Translations under genes and position numbers: made by a program
In this document: piece after piece, positions 12,208-25,500 of the stretch
Layout: each line of letters opens with the position of its first letter
How positions within the stretch are numbered: the stretch's first letter is position 1
The notes under the pieces: model-generated
What the model saw: only the letters and a program-made list of their open reading frames with translations
What the model was told of the DNA's origin: nothing
Databases searched by the model: none
NCBI GenBank assembly: GCA_003864495.1
Contig: ML133498.1
Span: forward strand, 1,286,163 to 1,350,162
DNA: 64,000 nucleotides
Origin: Nemopilema nomurai
Taxonomy: Eukaryota > Cnidaria > Scyphozoa > Rhizostomeae > Rhizostomatidae
Reading direction: 5' to 3'

Positions 12208-13004
12208 TTACTTAGGTGCTTTAAAAGGCCTAACTGTTGACATCTTCTCTTTCTGCGCAACGTCCGCTAAATGCAGAGTCACCTCGCCAAGTAACTTCTC
12301 TTTCCCAAAATGCATTCCAAGTCGCACGTGCCTGCCGTAAAGACGAAAACGCATAGCTGATTTAAACAGGTCCTCCCTGGAAACATTCGAAAACTTGAAG
12401 GACGCTCCAAACTCTGGTTCATTCGTAGACACAAGTTTCGTCTTGCTGCGGTATTTTTTCGCAGGTAGCAGGACCATGCTTATGCGCACGTGATCAATTC
12501 CCGTGACGTCACCAGGAAGTAAGTCTGTGATTTTGTGGATAACTGCGAACAAGAACAAATCCTTTTTGGAATATTGCATTGTAATATGCAGGTTGCCCAG
12601 GCCTCGTGCTGGATCTTCCATGCTCTGGCTCCTTCTTTTCTTTCGGCTACTCTTTGGTTTTGGCTGCAGCGACGCCGGACTTGTGCTGTTTGAGTTAGCG
12701 ACGATCGAGCCAATCTGTGCCACTCCCGGGGCGTGCTCTTCATCTTCCGAAGAAACTACCTTTCTGTCTGACAGGTCTCCCGTACTCATGACATAGGACG
12801 CCTCTTTCAGCTTGACGGGGTACGTATGGTCGCTTATTTCCGTGCCAGAATCCTCAGTAGCAACTTCGGCATATTCGGGATCGGTCGAATTATCCTTGTT
12901 TACTTCGCAGAAACACCTGCCACTTTTGATCAGGAAGTATACGAGAACAAGAATGAGTGCTGTTCCACCGATCACACCCAGAAAAATAACAGCTGGCTCA
13001 AACC
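12208..13004 (-). CDS. Last exon of a second single-pass membrane protein with one C2 domain
   Basis: The exon encodes about 265 residues ending RPFKAPK. It starts at a splice acceptor (GGTTTTGTAG before 13004), so earlier exons are missing. A membrane helix comes first (GGTALILVLVYFLI), then a Cys-containing juxtamembrane stretch, an acidic Ser/Thr-rich linker and a basic patch (KPKSSRKKRRSQS). The C2 domain begins GLGNLHITMQYSKKDLFLFA, the usual opening of synaptotagmin C2A (LGxLxxxLxYxxxxxxLxV). It continues through ISMVLLPAKKYRSKTKL, and FGASFKF corresponds to the FNExFxF strand. Loop 1 keeps two Asp residues (PGDVTGID), but loop 3 reads LYGRHVRLG without them, so strong calcium binding is unlikely. 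The layout matches the 5.5-kb gene on the same strand, which suggests an old tandem duplication. Confidence 0.72.
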
Positions 13005-15220
13005 CTACAAAACCAAGGACAGCACCATAAATGATACAATTTTGTTTTTAGAATAGAACAAAAGAAGCTAATAAACGTACGCACAAAACTGATTGCAATT
13101 AAAAATAGAGAGGAGATGTTAAATGATGTGATTACTGCAAACACTAGGGGTTAAATAAAAGTAGAAAAACTTCATAATGAAATAAAGGACTTTAAGAACA
13201 CAGAAGGTGGTTTTCGCAGGTCGAATGACGTCAGCTTTCGGGCTCAGATAGAGTCGCCTTCAAACAGCTTTGGGTTTGCAGAAGATGTCAATACAAGTGA
13301 TTCCCATTCAATCTACTTCACGACCGACGCTGTTAATTACCCAACGGCAATTTACAAATGTTTATTCAACTATACACTCCCTTGTTTATCCGAGATTGAA
13401 AAAACAGGTGAGTAAAGACTGCTCATTGTACCCGAGTTTGGTCAGTTGTGCAATTAATACTATGATAAAGTCTTTTGAGGATCAACGCACAGTGCACGAA
13501 CAGAGGATTAAGTTCTTGAAACAGAGCTTCGATTGGTGCCATTTCCTACGCATTGTCATTGAGGTGACACTTTCTGGAATAGGTTACTTTGAATCGCTTT
13601 GAAGATTCTTGTGTCGTTCGTGCGTGGGATAAGCAAGCTTTAATTCTATTTCTTTTCATTCAACAGTCTTATCATTCAAAGCAATAGAAAATCGAGAAGG
13701 AAAGACAGAAAAAGAGACAAAACCTAAAAAATAATAAAATCTTGGTATAAGTTTCGCCAGAATGGGAATTGAAAGAGGAAAGAAATTTGGACTTAATTTT
13801 TCGAAGTCAAGTAATGATGCGGTCGTGCAAAATTTACGCCTATTGATATTTAAAATTTAGACACAATGAAAAGAAACTAGATGCAGGGGCTGGGAACATC
13901 ACCCACGTTACAATTGTTCAACTTCAATTTGTTCCATTAGTTTTGCGTACTTGGCTATCAAATTCTGCCTTTAAAGTAGCGAATATGGAAATTCCTGTTA
14001 TTGCAATTAGAGAGTTCGATTGGCAGTTGAGATTAGAGTTATCGTATTGTAATCGTAAAAAAGATGTATGATATCAAGATATTAATCCCATGATTATGAA
14101 GTTGTGTTTCCTTATTGTGGAACTGTTACATGGGGAAATGGCTAAAGATGTCTTGTTTGGGCCAAACCTTCGTTCGTAAGAATCAAGCTATTCGACCAGT
14201 GTGGACTTCCTAAGCATAGAATAACCGCAAGAGCACGAAAATTTGCACTGTTGCCAAGCGGCAAAGTAAACCAACAAAGCTGGGCCTTAACCCTGGGCAG
14301 TCGATAACCAATGGTCGCGCGGGCAATCAGACACTCACGTTCGACACATTTGGCGCCAAACATGTGATTTCAGCAGCATTTGGTTGCCACGCGGGTTGTT
14401 GCAAAGTTTGACGCAGCCTTTGAATGAAAAGTGTTATCACATAGGGGAGCCATTACAACTAACAGCTTTTGTGAACAAATGCGCAGAGCTTCAAGAAAGC
14501 ACGGGACAGTGAATGCATAATTTTGCAAACACATCGCCTGACACTCCTCTTCGTTTCCTCTACGCAAACATCGTTTGTAGTGTCTTTGTCTCAGACTGCG
14601 TTTTTCAATTGATCTTTAGTGGAAGAGTGAGGAAGTTGAAGCAGGTTGGGCATAACACAGCCAATCTTTCTTACCGCTCCTCGTGCGGTTATCGGTCTGC
14701 AATTGGCTATCTATTTGGTCAGCTCTTCATAACTTTCATAAGAGATAAGCTAAATCGTGTTTTAGGTTTGTACAAAGAGGGAAAAATTCAACCCAGGCAT
14801 TTATATCATCGTGGGCAAAAAGCATTGGGAAGAGAGCTCTTAGGGTAACTTGCAGGGTGGGTCCCCCGTTCTTCTCTAACCATCAAAATTTACTCGAAAT
14901 GTTCCGCATGCAGATAGAGATGATGCACTATGAAATGATTCAGGTTCTTCTCCATGTTTCGATGTCTCGCAGATAAAGCAATGTTTTTATGATCATCAAC
15001 AAATGCTTCATAGTTTATTGGATTGATTATCAAAGGTTTCACTTTATAAGTTACAGTTTGGTAACACAATCTTCCATTTATTGCTTTTATGCGTGCTTGA
15101 CGATGTCTGCTTTCCTAGGACCTTTATCTGTCAAATGACATGCATATTTATCCGCTTTTCTTTTTTCATACACTAATTTATAAACAAAACCATTCAGACA
15201 CGACAAGTTAGCTGTTTAAG
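13005..15220. other. No gene recognised; may hold missing 5' exons of the second C2 gene
   Basis: AT-rich, with only short ORFs on both strands. The one at 13270-13602 (plus, 110 codons) has no recognisable domain and is probably chance. The upstream exon or exons of the 12.2-kb gene should be here or beyond but were not identified. Confidence 0.35.
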
Positions 15221-15268
15221 TGCCAACTGTCCCATGTGCCAACTGTCCCATGTGCCAACTGTCCCATG
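15221..15268. repeat. Three perfect tandem copies of a 16-bp unit
   Basis: The unit TGCCAACTGTCCCATG occurs three times without a mismatch (15221-15236, 15237-15252, 15253-15268), followed by TGCC. The perfect identity points to recent expansion. It lies in gene-free sequence. Confidence 0.95.
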
Positions 15269-15496
15269 TGCCTACACACATCAACGAACGGAACGAGCAT
15301 CATAACCATAATCAAAATGGCCACTTTATCCAAAACTTTGTTCCAAATGTCTCGCTTAAATAGAGAAGATCTGGTTCTATGCTACTTAGGGGTAGCAGAG
15401 CTACCATCAGCCTGATATAGGGGATTGTTCTACAGAGGATTGTATTCAGAGGGATATCAAGATATGAAATAGTTATTTAACGATTCGTTTCCTTCT

Positions 15497-15895
15497 GGGT
15501 ATACACACTTTTTTAAATAAAGAACCTACCTCAAAGCCTAGTTTCAAAAGTTCCTTATTCGTAGACCTTAAATCACCAGGTTTTAGTACCAGAAGTTCCT
15601 TAATTTCACTGCACATCAATAGGCCTTAACACTTAATAGAGAGAAGGGCAAGACAGCATATGCGGAAACTACTCAATGAAGCACTTGACACAGGAATACC
15701 AAACAATATATGCGAGTATTTGCTGCAAATGAATGGAACCGGTTTTTTAATTCTTGATTCTTGCAGTTATGAAAATTTTTCAAATCGACAAGTTCCTTAG
15801 GGATTTCGTTTTTAGTAGTATAAGTTCTTTATATATTTCGGCCTTCTACATGTAGGTTCCTTATAAAGTGGTTCCTTATAAAAAAGCGTGTACCC
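15497..15895. mobile_element. MITE-like element of about 400 bp with imperfect inverted ends
   Basis: The left end GGGTATACACACTTTTTTAA continues into AGAACCTACC. The reverse complement of the right end reads GGGTACACGCTTTTTTATAA and then GGAACC. The ends therefore match with a few substitutions and single-base indels. Inside, the phrase GTTCCTTA recurs several times in both orientations (near 15550, 15595, 15803, 15857 and 15872), giving a subterminal repeat structure. There is no coding capacity. Confidence 0.65.
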
Positions 15896-18537
15896 TTGCT
15901 ATAAACTGCAGGTGAATTATTGGTGTCTCCTGCCGAGTGCACCTGTTGCATTTAACAGGATAATTTCTTAATGTTACGTATTGAGCTCAAAGGCACAATT
16001 TTAGGGCAACGATGATATGATGATGTATGTTATGTTATCCTAGCTTGGAATGTTCAACATACGTCCGTGGTATGTTGAGGGAAAGACATTATAACGATAA
16101 AGGTAATACTTACCATTTACCCGCCCTAGCAAAGCTCAGTAGCTTGTTGCAAAATTAGATCAAATTTACCTTGATTTGAATTCTTGTGCTATAGGGCTAC
16201 ATTTATATTTAAGCAGGCTTTATCCTCTTAATCAAGCCAATCCGTGAAACAAAAACAAGCTTAAATATTTGTAGGTATTGTACGCTAATCACAAAATTAA
16301 AAAACCGCATTGGCTTATTAGAGAAATGCTGCGTTTTAATTACGATTCAAATCAACATTTTGCGCTCATACTGCAAAACAAACACGGAAAAATTGAACCA
16401 GAAATCCACCAACTCTGTTAAAGAGTCTAAGGAAAAAGGGCAGCAGACTTCAGTATGCGGAGAGGGGAGGGGGAAATACTGGCTGTCATGTCACCTGGCA
16501 AATTACTTGTCTTAATAGATAGGTTTTTACATAAATCGCAAAATTGGTTTTCAATTTCCGATTTGCAATGCTTAGACGTGACATTTTTGTATGTTCGGTT
16601 GATGACCCAGCTCACGATAGGCCCTTTATTGTTGCCATATGAAACATTACTTACATGGTAACGGCATCTCGGCTAAAGACCACCATTCGGTTCATATAAA
16701 GTACATGTGAGTGTGCTATGATTCACCATCCATCATCATGAATCTTTCATCAGTGAGGAACATCAAAAATTCACACAAATCAAAACGGCGCACGATAACT
16801 TTGTGGCTTGTTATTATCGCATTTATTGACTGCGGTCTGCAAATGCCAAATGTTCCTCTAGCGATCGCGTCGTTCTCCAACTCAAATGCACGTGAATCTC
16901 CAACGCGTATGAAGTCGAACGAATTTCTACGTATAAATGCTGTGTTTGGGTTAATACGAGAATATATCCACGCTGACGAGGTGAATTCGATCGCCGCGGG
17001 TTTTCCTCACACTGGCGTCATCGAGAGAACAGTGCTGAGAAGTACTGAGCTTATTTGCATAACAACGGTTCCGTCCACCCGTGTCCAAGCGATGAGATGT
17101 ACGAAAGAAAAATGTTGAAAGCTATTGTCTTCGTCTTGAATGTTGAATAAGGAAAAACTTTTGTCTTCGCAAAATATGGCAGTAATCGGCAACGCTTTAT
17201 GCTCAGAAATGGTGGCGCAGAGGTTGCGGGTTGTATTAAAATACTAGAAATATCTCGTTAACCGAAGAAGCGCGATTTACTCATTTTTTAGAAGTCAAGT
17301 TTGAAACGGGGGATACGGAAGGTGTTTGTGATACCCAGCGCATGGTAACAGCCCCCGCAAAGGTTTCTTAATAGAAATAAAGTAATAGAATTTGATGGTT
17401 GGAATCCAGATCTAGTAAGTTGTTTCTCTGGCAGGGAAGATCCCCAGACTATGAATTATTTTAGTAGTTGAGCCGTGCATGGGGACACTGAGGAAAAATG
17501 ACTTCTTTGCTCTGTTTTCAGAGGAAAAATGATGCTTTTAAGGTGAAATCGTGGCCAGTGACGTTTCTACGGGCCTTGTCCCCAAAAATTCTATCAGCCT
17601 CCTCATTTGCCCTCAACTTTTTAAAAAAATTTGAATATTGGTTAGCGTTTCCGTTAATGTGCTTTAAGCGTAGATTTTGGTATGACTTGCGCAGGCACTC
17701 TCTCTAAAGTGCCGCACGCATTAATTCATAACTTCGAACTTTTTAAAACAAGAAGATAGATATGATCTTGAAGTGATGCGTTATTGTTAATATATTGTGT
17801 CCGTACACTGCTACCCCAGGATTTTCTGTGATGCCCCCCCCCGTCCTCTTGGACCCCCCAGTTCATTTACATGGTAGATTTCAGATTACATTATTGACTT
17901 GAATTTTTCCCTCTACTTTCTATGTGTCATAGCAGGATTTTAGTTGGTATTGCTTTTTGTACACCCTTCACCTACTGTCACACAATATTTTTATTTATTC
18001 TTCCTCGGTTGAGTTGTATCGACTCTTTGCTTAACTTTCATCTATAGCTTTCACTACCCATGTAAACAAAGCCTTTAGGGTGCCGATCAGCTTCTTTGCC
18101 GCTTTGCCACACCTGAAATAAGCCTATGTGTGGATGTCAAGGGGGCCCTTTGTCCCCGGAAAGCGGGTTTGCCTGCCTCCTGCCTTCAGCATACAAAGAA
18201 ATTTTGGCTAATCCGTCCTTTATTTATGCCAGAGTCCCTTGCTAGGTGACGTAATGCACTAAAATGCATCTAAAGATCAGATTGACTCAAATTTCTTAAA
18301 AGTTGTTCCCACACTGGCTGTGATTCTTGACCCTCTCACTAGAAAGGACAACAGTGATGGTAATGTGTCTCGAATAAAAGCAAACTTATATTTGAGCACT
18401 GCATCGGTTTTTGGAATTTCCTATTGGTTTCGTATATTATACTGTGATACAACTACAATGCAGCCAAAGCCAATATTCTCCTTCATCTGTTTCGTTGATC
18501 TCTGTGTATTGCTTTAGTAAGGTAATAGGGGAAACTA
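15896..18537. other. No gene recognised; one weak membrane-anchor ORF
   Basis: The best ORF is 16738-17118 (plus, ATG at 16738). It encodes about 126 residues with a basic N-terminus (HKSKRR) and one hydrophobic stretch (ITLWLVIIAFIDCG), which would suit a signal anchor. It has no family resemblance and is probably chance or an orphan first exon. C-rich tracts occur near 17834-17866. The rest shows nothing I can name. Confidence 0.3.
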
Positions 18538-18720
18538 CAGGGCCTTTTTGAGGACTGCCGAGGCCCTGGTCCCAAACTTGATTGGGGCTCCTTAAAGTAT
18601 ACCAAACAAATTGTTGTCATGTTACCCAACACCACTGCATGTAGGTTTTCAAAACTTTACTTGGGGCCCCCTGAAGTTGAAATGTTGGGGGCCCCGGGCC
18701 CATGGGTAAGTGCGTCCCTG
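18538..18720. mobile_element. GGGCCC-type inverted-repeat element, copy B
   Basis: The right end, read as reverse complement, is CAGGGACGCACTTACCCATG followed by GGCCCGGGGCC. This closely matches the left end of the element at 33.3 kb (GCAGTGACGCATTTACCCAT). The left end (CAGGGCCTTTTTGAGGACTG) is more diverged. Boundaries are approximate. Confidence 0.5.
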
Positions 18721-19594
18721 GGAAATCTCCCTTGAAGAACCTTTAAACCTCTCCAAACAAAGCAGTGGTCTGGTAGAGTTCAATATTGTAAGATTTGAAA
18801 TACACGCACATTTATAAGTAAAAGAGCTTCCTGGTTTGACTCCCAGCTTCAAAAATGCCATATTATCATATTCACATTTAGCCGGAACAAGTACTGGTCC
18901 AAGTCATGGTTTATGCCAATACCTGGAACCAACAGCACCATTATCCAAGCCATTTTACCAGGTCGATTGCCCGCCAGTTTGCACGGTCCGCAAATTGACG
19001 CAGAGTCCGCTAGCTTACACAGATTGCAGCTATCATGGTGCCACAGTGCATTGGCCGATTGATTTGAAGTTAATTCGTGGAAAGATAAACATTTAAACAA
19101 CTGGAAATTGGTATGTTTGAAGTTGCTTTGTGATTCCGTGCAAATCAACTGGTGCCTTTCTTAATCTTCATAGCATACAGACTCATTCATTGTAATGAAT
19201 TGGCCGTTTCGTAAAAATTTGCTTGAGTCATAAAGTTGTACGGTCAACTCACTCAAAATCTTGCTTGTTTGCAAAATTAAGCTTTATTTACATTGAAATC
19301 GATGACTTGCATGCTTATCATCTAGGTTAATGACCAATGCCAGTAGTTTTCAATTTGATTCGATTTCACGATTTTAATTAAATCTAAATTACTGGCTAAA
19401 ATCTTGATTATTTAGCTTTTTCTGTTTCAGATGCTTTGTAGAAATTTTGCGAAAAACTTTTCTGACTTGTTACATCTACCTCTGCGAAGGACTCGCATGA
19501 ACAAGAGGTTGCAAAACAAGGAAGGTCTTTGAAAAATGGCTGTTCGACTGTGAAAGTTTCTTCGCGATTATTCAAAAGTTTTAGATCTCTAGCC
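18721..19594. other. Upstream region of EXOC5
   Basis: No coding sequence is seen. It should include the EXOC5 promoter and 5' untranslated region just before the ATG at 19595. I cannot place a TATA box or transcription start with any confidence. Confidence 0.35.
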
Positions 19595-22500
19595 ATGTTT
19601 GCCGCAGATGAGTTCGAGGTATGCATTTAATTTTGCTGATTACAGTTGTATTTCTTGCTGTAGTTTAAGGTTGTCATTTTTGGGTCTAACGCACGCAATT
19701 CTCTTCGAACGGGCAAATCGTTTTTGGGCATGATCGGAAAACAAAACTAAGGTGTTTAAATCAAAAGAAGCTTCTTTATTAAGAGGAATTTTAACCGCGT
19801 TAGCTGATTTGGCAACTTGGAATTAGGTGACGGTTCAGTTTTCACTATGACCAGCCAAGTGTTGTAAAACGTCTTGGGAGTTTTTTTAAAAAATTATTCC
19901 CATAAATTTTCAAATGCTGTTGAAACATTGTGTTAACATGGTCTACCTGTTTGTTTATTTCAATCATTGAACTAAGAATTAGAAATGATTGAACCAATTT
20001 AAATTTCCCAAACCAGCACCTAAAGTGTTTACTGAGCAATTTAAAGCCTATTTATGATGATAATGATATGGTCTACTTTACCCAGTTGACACCAAGAAAG
20101 AAGGTTTTTAAGAATAATTACAGCTTTAGAATCATATAAAACTCAGTTTTGCCTATTCTTTTTTCTGCATACTAAAATCTTATTTGCTGTTTTCAAAACT
20201 TTTGTAGGAGCCCTTTGACTCAGTGAATTTTGTGGAGAGAGTTGCTGCAAAGATTCATGGAGGTGGTTCAAAAGGTGGACCAGATGCATTTGATCCTGTG
20301 AAACTCAGGGAGGGTTTTGAAGATACAATTCGTTCTCTTCAAAGTTTAATGAAAGAATCAGAAGCCAAAATGACATTTCTTGAGAAAGAATGCACAGAAG
20401 AAGAAATCAAACACAAGAAAAACTCACAATCTGTTGAAACTCAGTTCAAGGTAAAAATATTTATTCAAATTATGATGAATGGCAGAAATTTACTTTCATA
20501 GAACTCCTGAAATCATTAATGCTGCCTAACATTGATTTTCAAACTGCTTTTAGAAGATCAAGAATAACCTAGGACTCTTAATGAAGAAGGTGGCCTTGCA
20601 AAAGACTGTTCCTACATTCATATTAAAATAGAAATCATTCTTTGTGGGAATTTCAGAATTTTCCAGAGCCTTATGTTTGACTGACTGTCAACATCCTTCA
20701 ACTAAGGAGTCTCAAAGATACTTCTGTATTGATGTTTTTCCAGGATTCAATGCAAAAATTTTATGAGCTTGATGACAGAATAAATTATGTTGCTACCAAA
20801 GTTGTACATCTTGGAGATCAGCTGGAGAACATAAGTACACCAAGGCAAAGAATAAAGGAAGCACAACAAGTGATGAAATATTTTGAAGAGTTTCATTCAG
20901 TGGAATCAATATCACCTATCTTTAATGATCCTAAAAAGGTAAATGTATGTTTAATGATAGCTTTTTTTCAATGGATTAATAAGAATAGAAGAATAAGATA
21001 CTGCCATTGTATAAGAAGGAGATCTATATTTAGCTAGAGGCATATTGCATGGTACTTTTTAGGTTCAAGTCTAGCTTTTGTTAAGTTTGATGAGGAAGTA
21101 CTAAAAATTTCAATTTATATAAAGTTTCAAATTACTAGTTACTCTGATTTGTTTTTGATTGAGTTATTCATCTTCCATTAGATTCATGAGGCTGCAACAA
21201 TCATTTGTCAGTTATTCATGGTAGCTCAGGAGTTGCAAACTGAAAAGTTTGTTAAATTTGTGTTCTTTTCATTATCATGAGAATGTTCATTTCTGTTGTA
21301 CTCAATAAACTTATTTTGCACATTGGTCTCTGCACTAAACGTTTTGGGACTAACAGACCTGTCAATCTATAATTTTCAAAACCTGGAGATTTCAGAATTG
21401 TTGTTGAGAAAACCGGAAGTTTTGGCCAAAAACAGGGAGACCGAGAGTAGCATACCTGTCAAAAAAGTCATGGTGATCAAACAGTTAATGACAACAATTA
21501 TCATGTGTTGGATATTTATAATGGTTTTCATGTTTTTGTTAATTTGCAAACACTAACAAAAACTTTGCCACAAAGAAAGTCATTTCAATCATTTTTTATA
21601 TAAGAAAGCCTCTACTAAAAGACAGGAAAAAAGAGGGAAAAATCATAAAAACCTGGGAGAACGGAAGCAGAACCTGGAGCTTCCCGGCAAAACCAGGACC
21701 AAAACTGGCAAAACTTATGTCATGCTTGCTAAACTGATTGTGTACAATTGAGAGATTGAGAGATATTGAGAGAGAGGGTGGTTCGAGATTTTTTTCTAAT
21801 GATCCATTATGTGTATTTTGCTGGAAACTAACTCACATTTCACTAGCTTTTTTGAGGTTTTTCCACAATCGAATGTCGAAAAAGCAATGTAAATGTGTTT
21901 AGAGATATTTCTCTTTTATGTAATAACTAAATGTCTACTTACGTTTTTGCTTATTTTCGATTCATCAGTTGCTTTTAGCATATAAAGTGTTTCTAGATTT
22001 TACAGACAAAATTCGTACACCATTTCAGAATCGTTTGGTCATTTAGTCTAAGATTATTCATTTTACCAGTTGGAGTTTGGCTTTATATCCCCTATCCTCT
22101 CTATCCAGGTTCTCAGAAGTGAAGTACCACATTGCAGGTATTTAAAATTTTTCAAGTTTTAGTAATAATAGTTAAGACGATAATAATACAAAGGCTAGAA
22201 AAACGGAACTAGTTTTTGCATGCCTAAAGTACTTTTTTCGTCCGACACTCCTCAGAGTATGCAAACGTCGGAAAATAACCAAAAGCTGACAGTATAAATA
22301 GTCAGTTGCGGATCGAAAAAACACTAGTGGGTGATAAGCAGAGTGCGTGATTTCCACATATTTTCGGCGGTGAATAATGATAATATCTCTGAAACATTCT
22401 GGCAGTTAACATATATTATTGGTTCTTCTACAACTTATCTACACTTTTTCATAACATCAGATTTAATACAACATGGTATGGCAGTTGGTATGAAAGAAAT

Positions 22501-25500
22501 TATAATTGGAGTTACTTTACGATTGACTAAAAAGCTTCAATTATTTTTCTTATAATCTAATCCAGAGCTTTTCTGGGTTTGAACATGGTTTGGCATCTCT
22601 AGTATTAGGTATGATGAATTTTATTGGACTCGCCAAAGTCATTAGTTTCTCTTTTCCTTCATAGAGAAGTATTATGCCATCGAAGGTGACCTGTTAAACC
22701 AGTTTAAAAATGCATACAAGGATGGGGACATTGAAACGATGGCGAAGTGTGCAAATACATTGCTACCGTTTAAGGTTAGGCGGTTAAATGCTGTTCAAGT
22801 TCAGCATTATTTGGGGCTACAACAAGGCACTTTTGCTGGCATTAGCTTACCATAGATCCTCAAATATATTCATGTTATCACCTGCCTCTAGACTGGATTT
22901 GATCTTATAATCAAAATATCAGATATTTTTCCTTTGAGAACATGGCTATGAGAACATCTTTATAGCTATGAAGCAATTCAGCACACCCTATTTGAATATC
23001 TTTTCGTGTAGCCTTTCCTGATTAAAGAGTGCCTGCATAATGTTCTCACCCTCGACTCCGGCCAGGTGTTATTCAACCCGGCAGAGTTTGAAATAAGTGT
23101 CATAGTTACAATAGCCATTCGATAGCCACAGTGCTGCATTTTCCTTCGGGCGTTACCAGTGTATGAACAAACTCGCCATGGTTACCAGAATGTTTAATGA
23201 AAAATTTGCTCACTACAAGTTATGTCGCCGGCTAATGTTCATATTTTTGGCTCGCGACACATATGTTTACTTCTTGTGAACGACCATGTTTAAACAGTAA
23301 TGACGGCTTTTTCAATCTCTGAACGACAAGCTAATGAAATTTCACAAAAGTTTGTTCGTTATCTTGACTGACAATAGAAATTTGATGTGTAAAAGTATAT
23401 AGATTATGGTCGTGTACAAATAATTCCTTCGTAAGTCATATTGAGAGATTTTGTGAGACTGCTTTAAGGATTTGTACTGGCGCAAGGGCTTCTCTAAGAT
23501 AACCAGTTGAGCAAATTTTTCAAGAGCAGCAAGGGTAGTTTTATCTAAAAAGCACAGAATGATCCCTAAAAGTAGATCTACGGGTGGGAATTTTTAATGG
23601 TATGCCCATGCCATTTCTGTTAATACCCATGCTTACCCCTATAGCAATTCATCGTTTTCTTGAGTATTTATTGCTGACTGACCTTTCAATGTTAATGAAA
23701 ATTGTTCTTGCTTGTAGCGGTATCAACAATGCTACGAAGAGCTTATTGATCTGACACTAGCGGTAGGATGTTACTCCTGTTGTCTTGTGCATGGTTATTG
23801 ACGTTGTAGCAAATTAGCTTGATGTGTAAACGCTTCTAAAACGAGATCGACGCCTCATCAAAACACAGGCCTCTAGGTGTTATTTATTTTGCAAAATGTC
23901 TTTGTCATATAGCCATGCAGAATTTGTTGCTTATTATAAGCATAATGTTTTATAAATAGCATTGTTAGCTTGATAGAAGAAACTTAAAAAAAACCCATAA
24001 GAATTGTAAGTTTGAGTCTTGTTTTGTTTAAGTCAAGTCCTTGATGCTAGCTAGCCCAGGTATGTGTCATCAACCGTCTAAATGCGAGAGAAAGACATCT
24101 TTATGTGCTTACCAGAAGTTAAGCCTCGAATGCCTGGGAAGAATTCCATTTCTTTGTATGTAGCAGAAGAGAGAAGAATTCCTGGAAAATTTTTGAAATT
24201 TCATAAGTTGATAAAAACATGGAGCTTGTTTAAGAAAGAGGTTCTTCCGTTGTGCATGCGTTTGAGTCATTGTAAAAGACCGAGCATGAATTTGAAGCCT
24301 TTCGACGAGTTTTTTCGGTAGACATCGTGATTTTTGATATCATCAAGATTTGCCTGTCTGACCACGCGATAAGTGTAATCGAAACCTAGAATTCTCCCGT
24401 AAAACAGAGAGAAAATGAATAACTCGTACATTTACCATTGTTAGTTGTAGTCCAAGTGGGACTCGTCACGACCTCTAAGTTGTTATGTGTGCCAATTAGG
24501 TCTAATCCCCTGAAGACTCTTCCTACTTCGAATTCAATCAATTCCATTGTTGATAAATGTTAGAGGTTTTTTGTAGAATGGCCGGGTTTCTTCACGATAA
24601 AGGATATATTTTTTCACCACAGCGATCATTGTATGTTGGGAAATATCTTGAAACTATGCTTCTTGAAAGTAACCACATTTGGCTGTCTTTGGATTATTTC
24701 CTTAAGTTGATTACAGGCAACTATTTGATCTCCTTGACAGCAGAATAAAAATATTCTACTCTTACCCAAAAAGACCACGAAACGTTAACACACATGCAAT
24801 TTATGTATGAAGAATTTGAGGATTTTCTATTCTATGTTACATGTGTGCTAGGGAGACCCTTGTTCTTATTCAATTTAATAAAAATAAAATTTGAAAATCG
24901 ATTTTCTTTTAGAGCAATTTCATGAAGGATGATGTGTTTGATAATATTATCCCCGCTTGCAAGATCCTTCAAGACATTATCATAAAGGTTTTTGAGAACA
25001 ACGCTGAAATGATAATGAGTCAGTTTATCCAAACTGTCTTTGATAAGAAAGTGCAGGTGAGTCGTCTTTGTGTGTGCAAATGCGTAACTCTGTCTTTAAG
25101 GTCCCCACAAGCACTCGCCTCCGTCTGCTCAAGTCCATTCGATAATTGGCTTTTTTAAATCGGTCAAATCTCATTCTATGAAAGGCCCCTTAAACATCAA
25201 AGGGATAGCCTGGAAGTTGATGGAATTCCATAGACCTGGATTGAACCAGACCTGAATCTTTGCGGTATATATTCATTTGTCCCTCTGTTTCTACTAATTG
25301 CTGCCCATGGGGACACCTTTTTATTAGATTTTATTTTCCCTTTCCCACTACCTTGACGCTTCTTAATTTTCAGTTATTTTTGTTGATCGCTTCTTCACCT
25401 GCTTATAGCTTATCAGTTATCTGGCCAAGAGGCCTTAAGTAGATGCATTTTTGGAAATTGTCCCCCACCCCCTTTTTTCTACAATCACAGGCAACTATGT

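Noticed and set aside
16738..17118. Possible secreted or membrane-anchored protein
   Set aside because: One hydrophobic stretch in an otherwise featureless ORF, with no supporting exon, homologue or clear promoter. Mentioned only in the region note.
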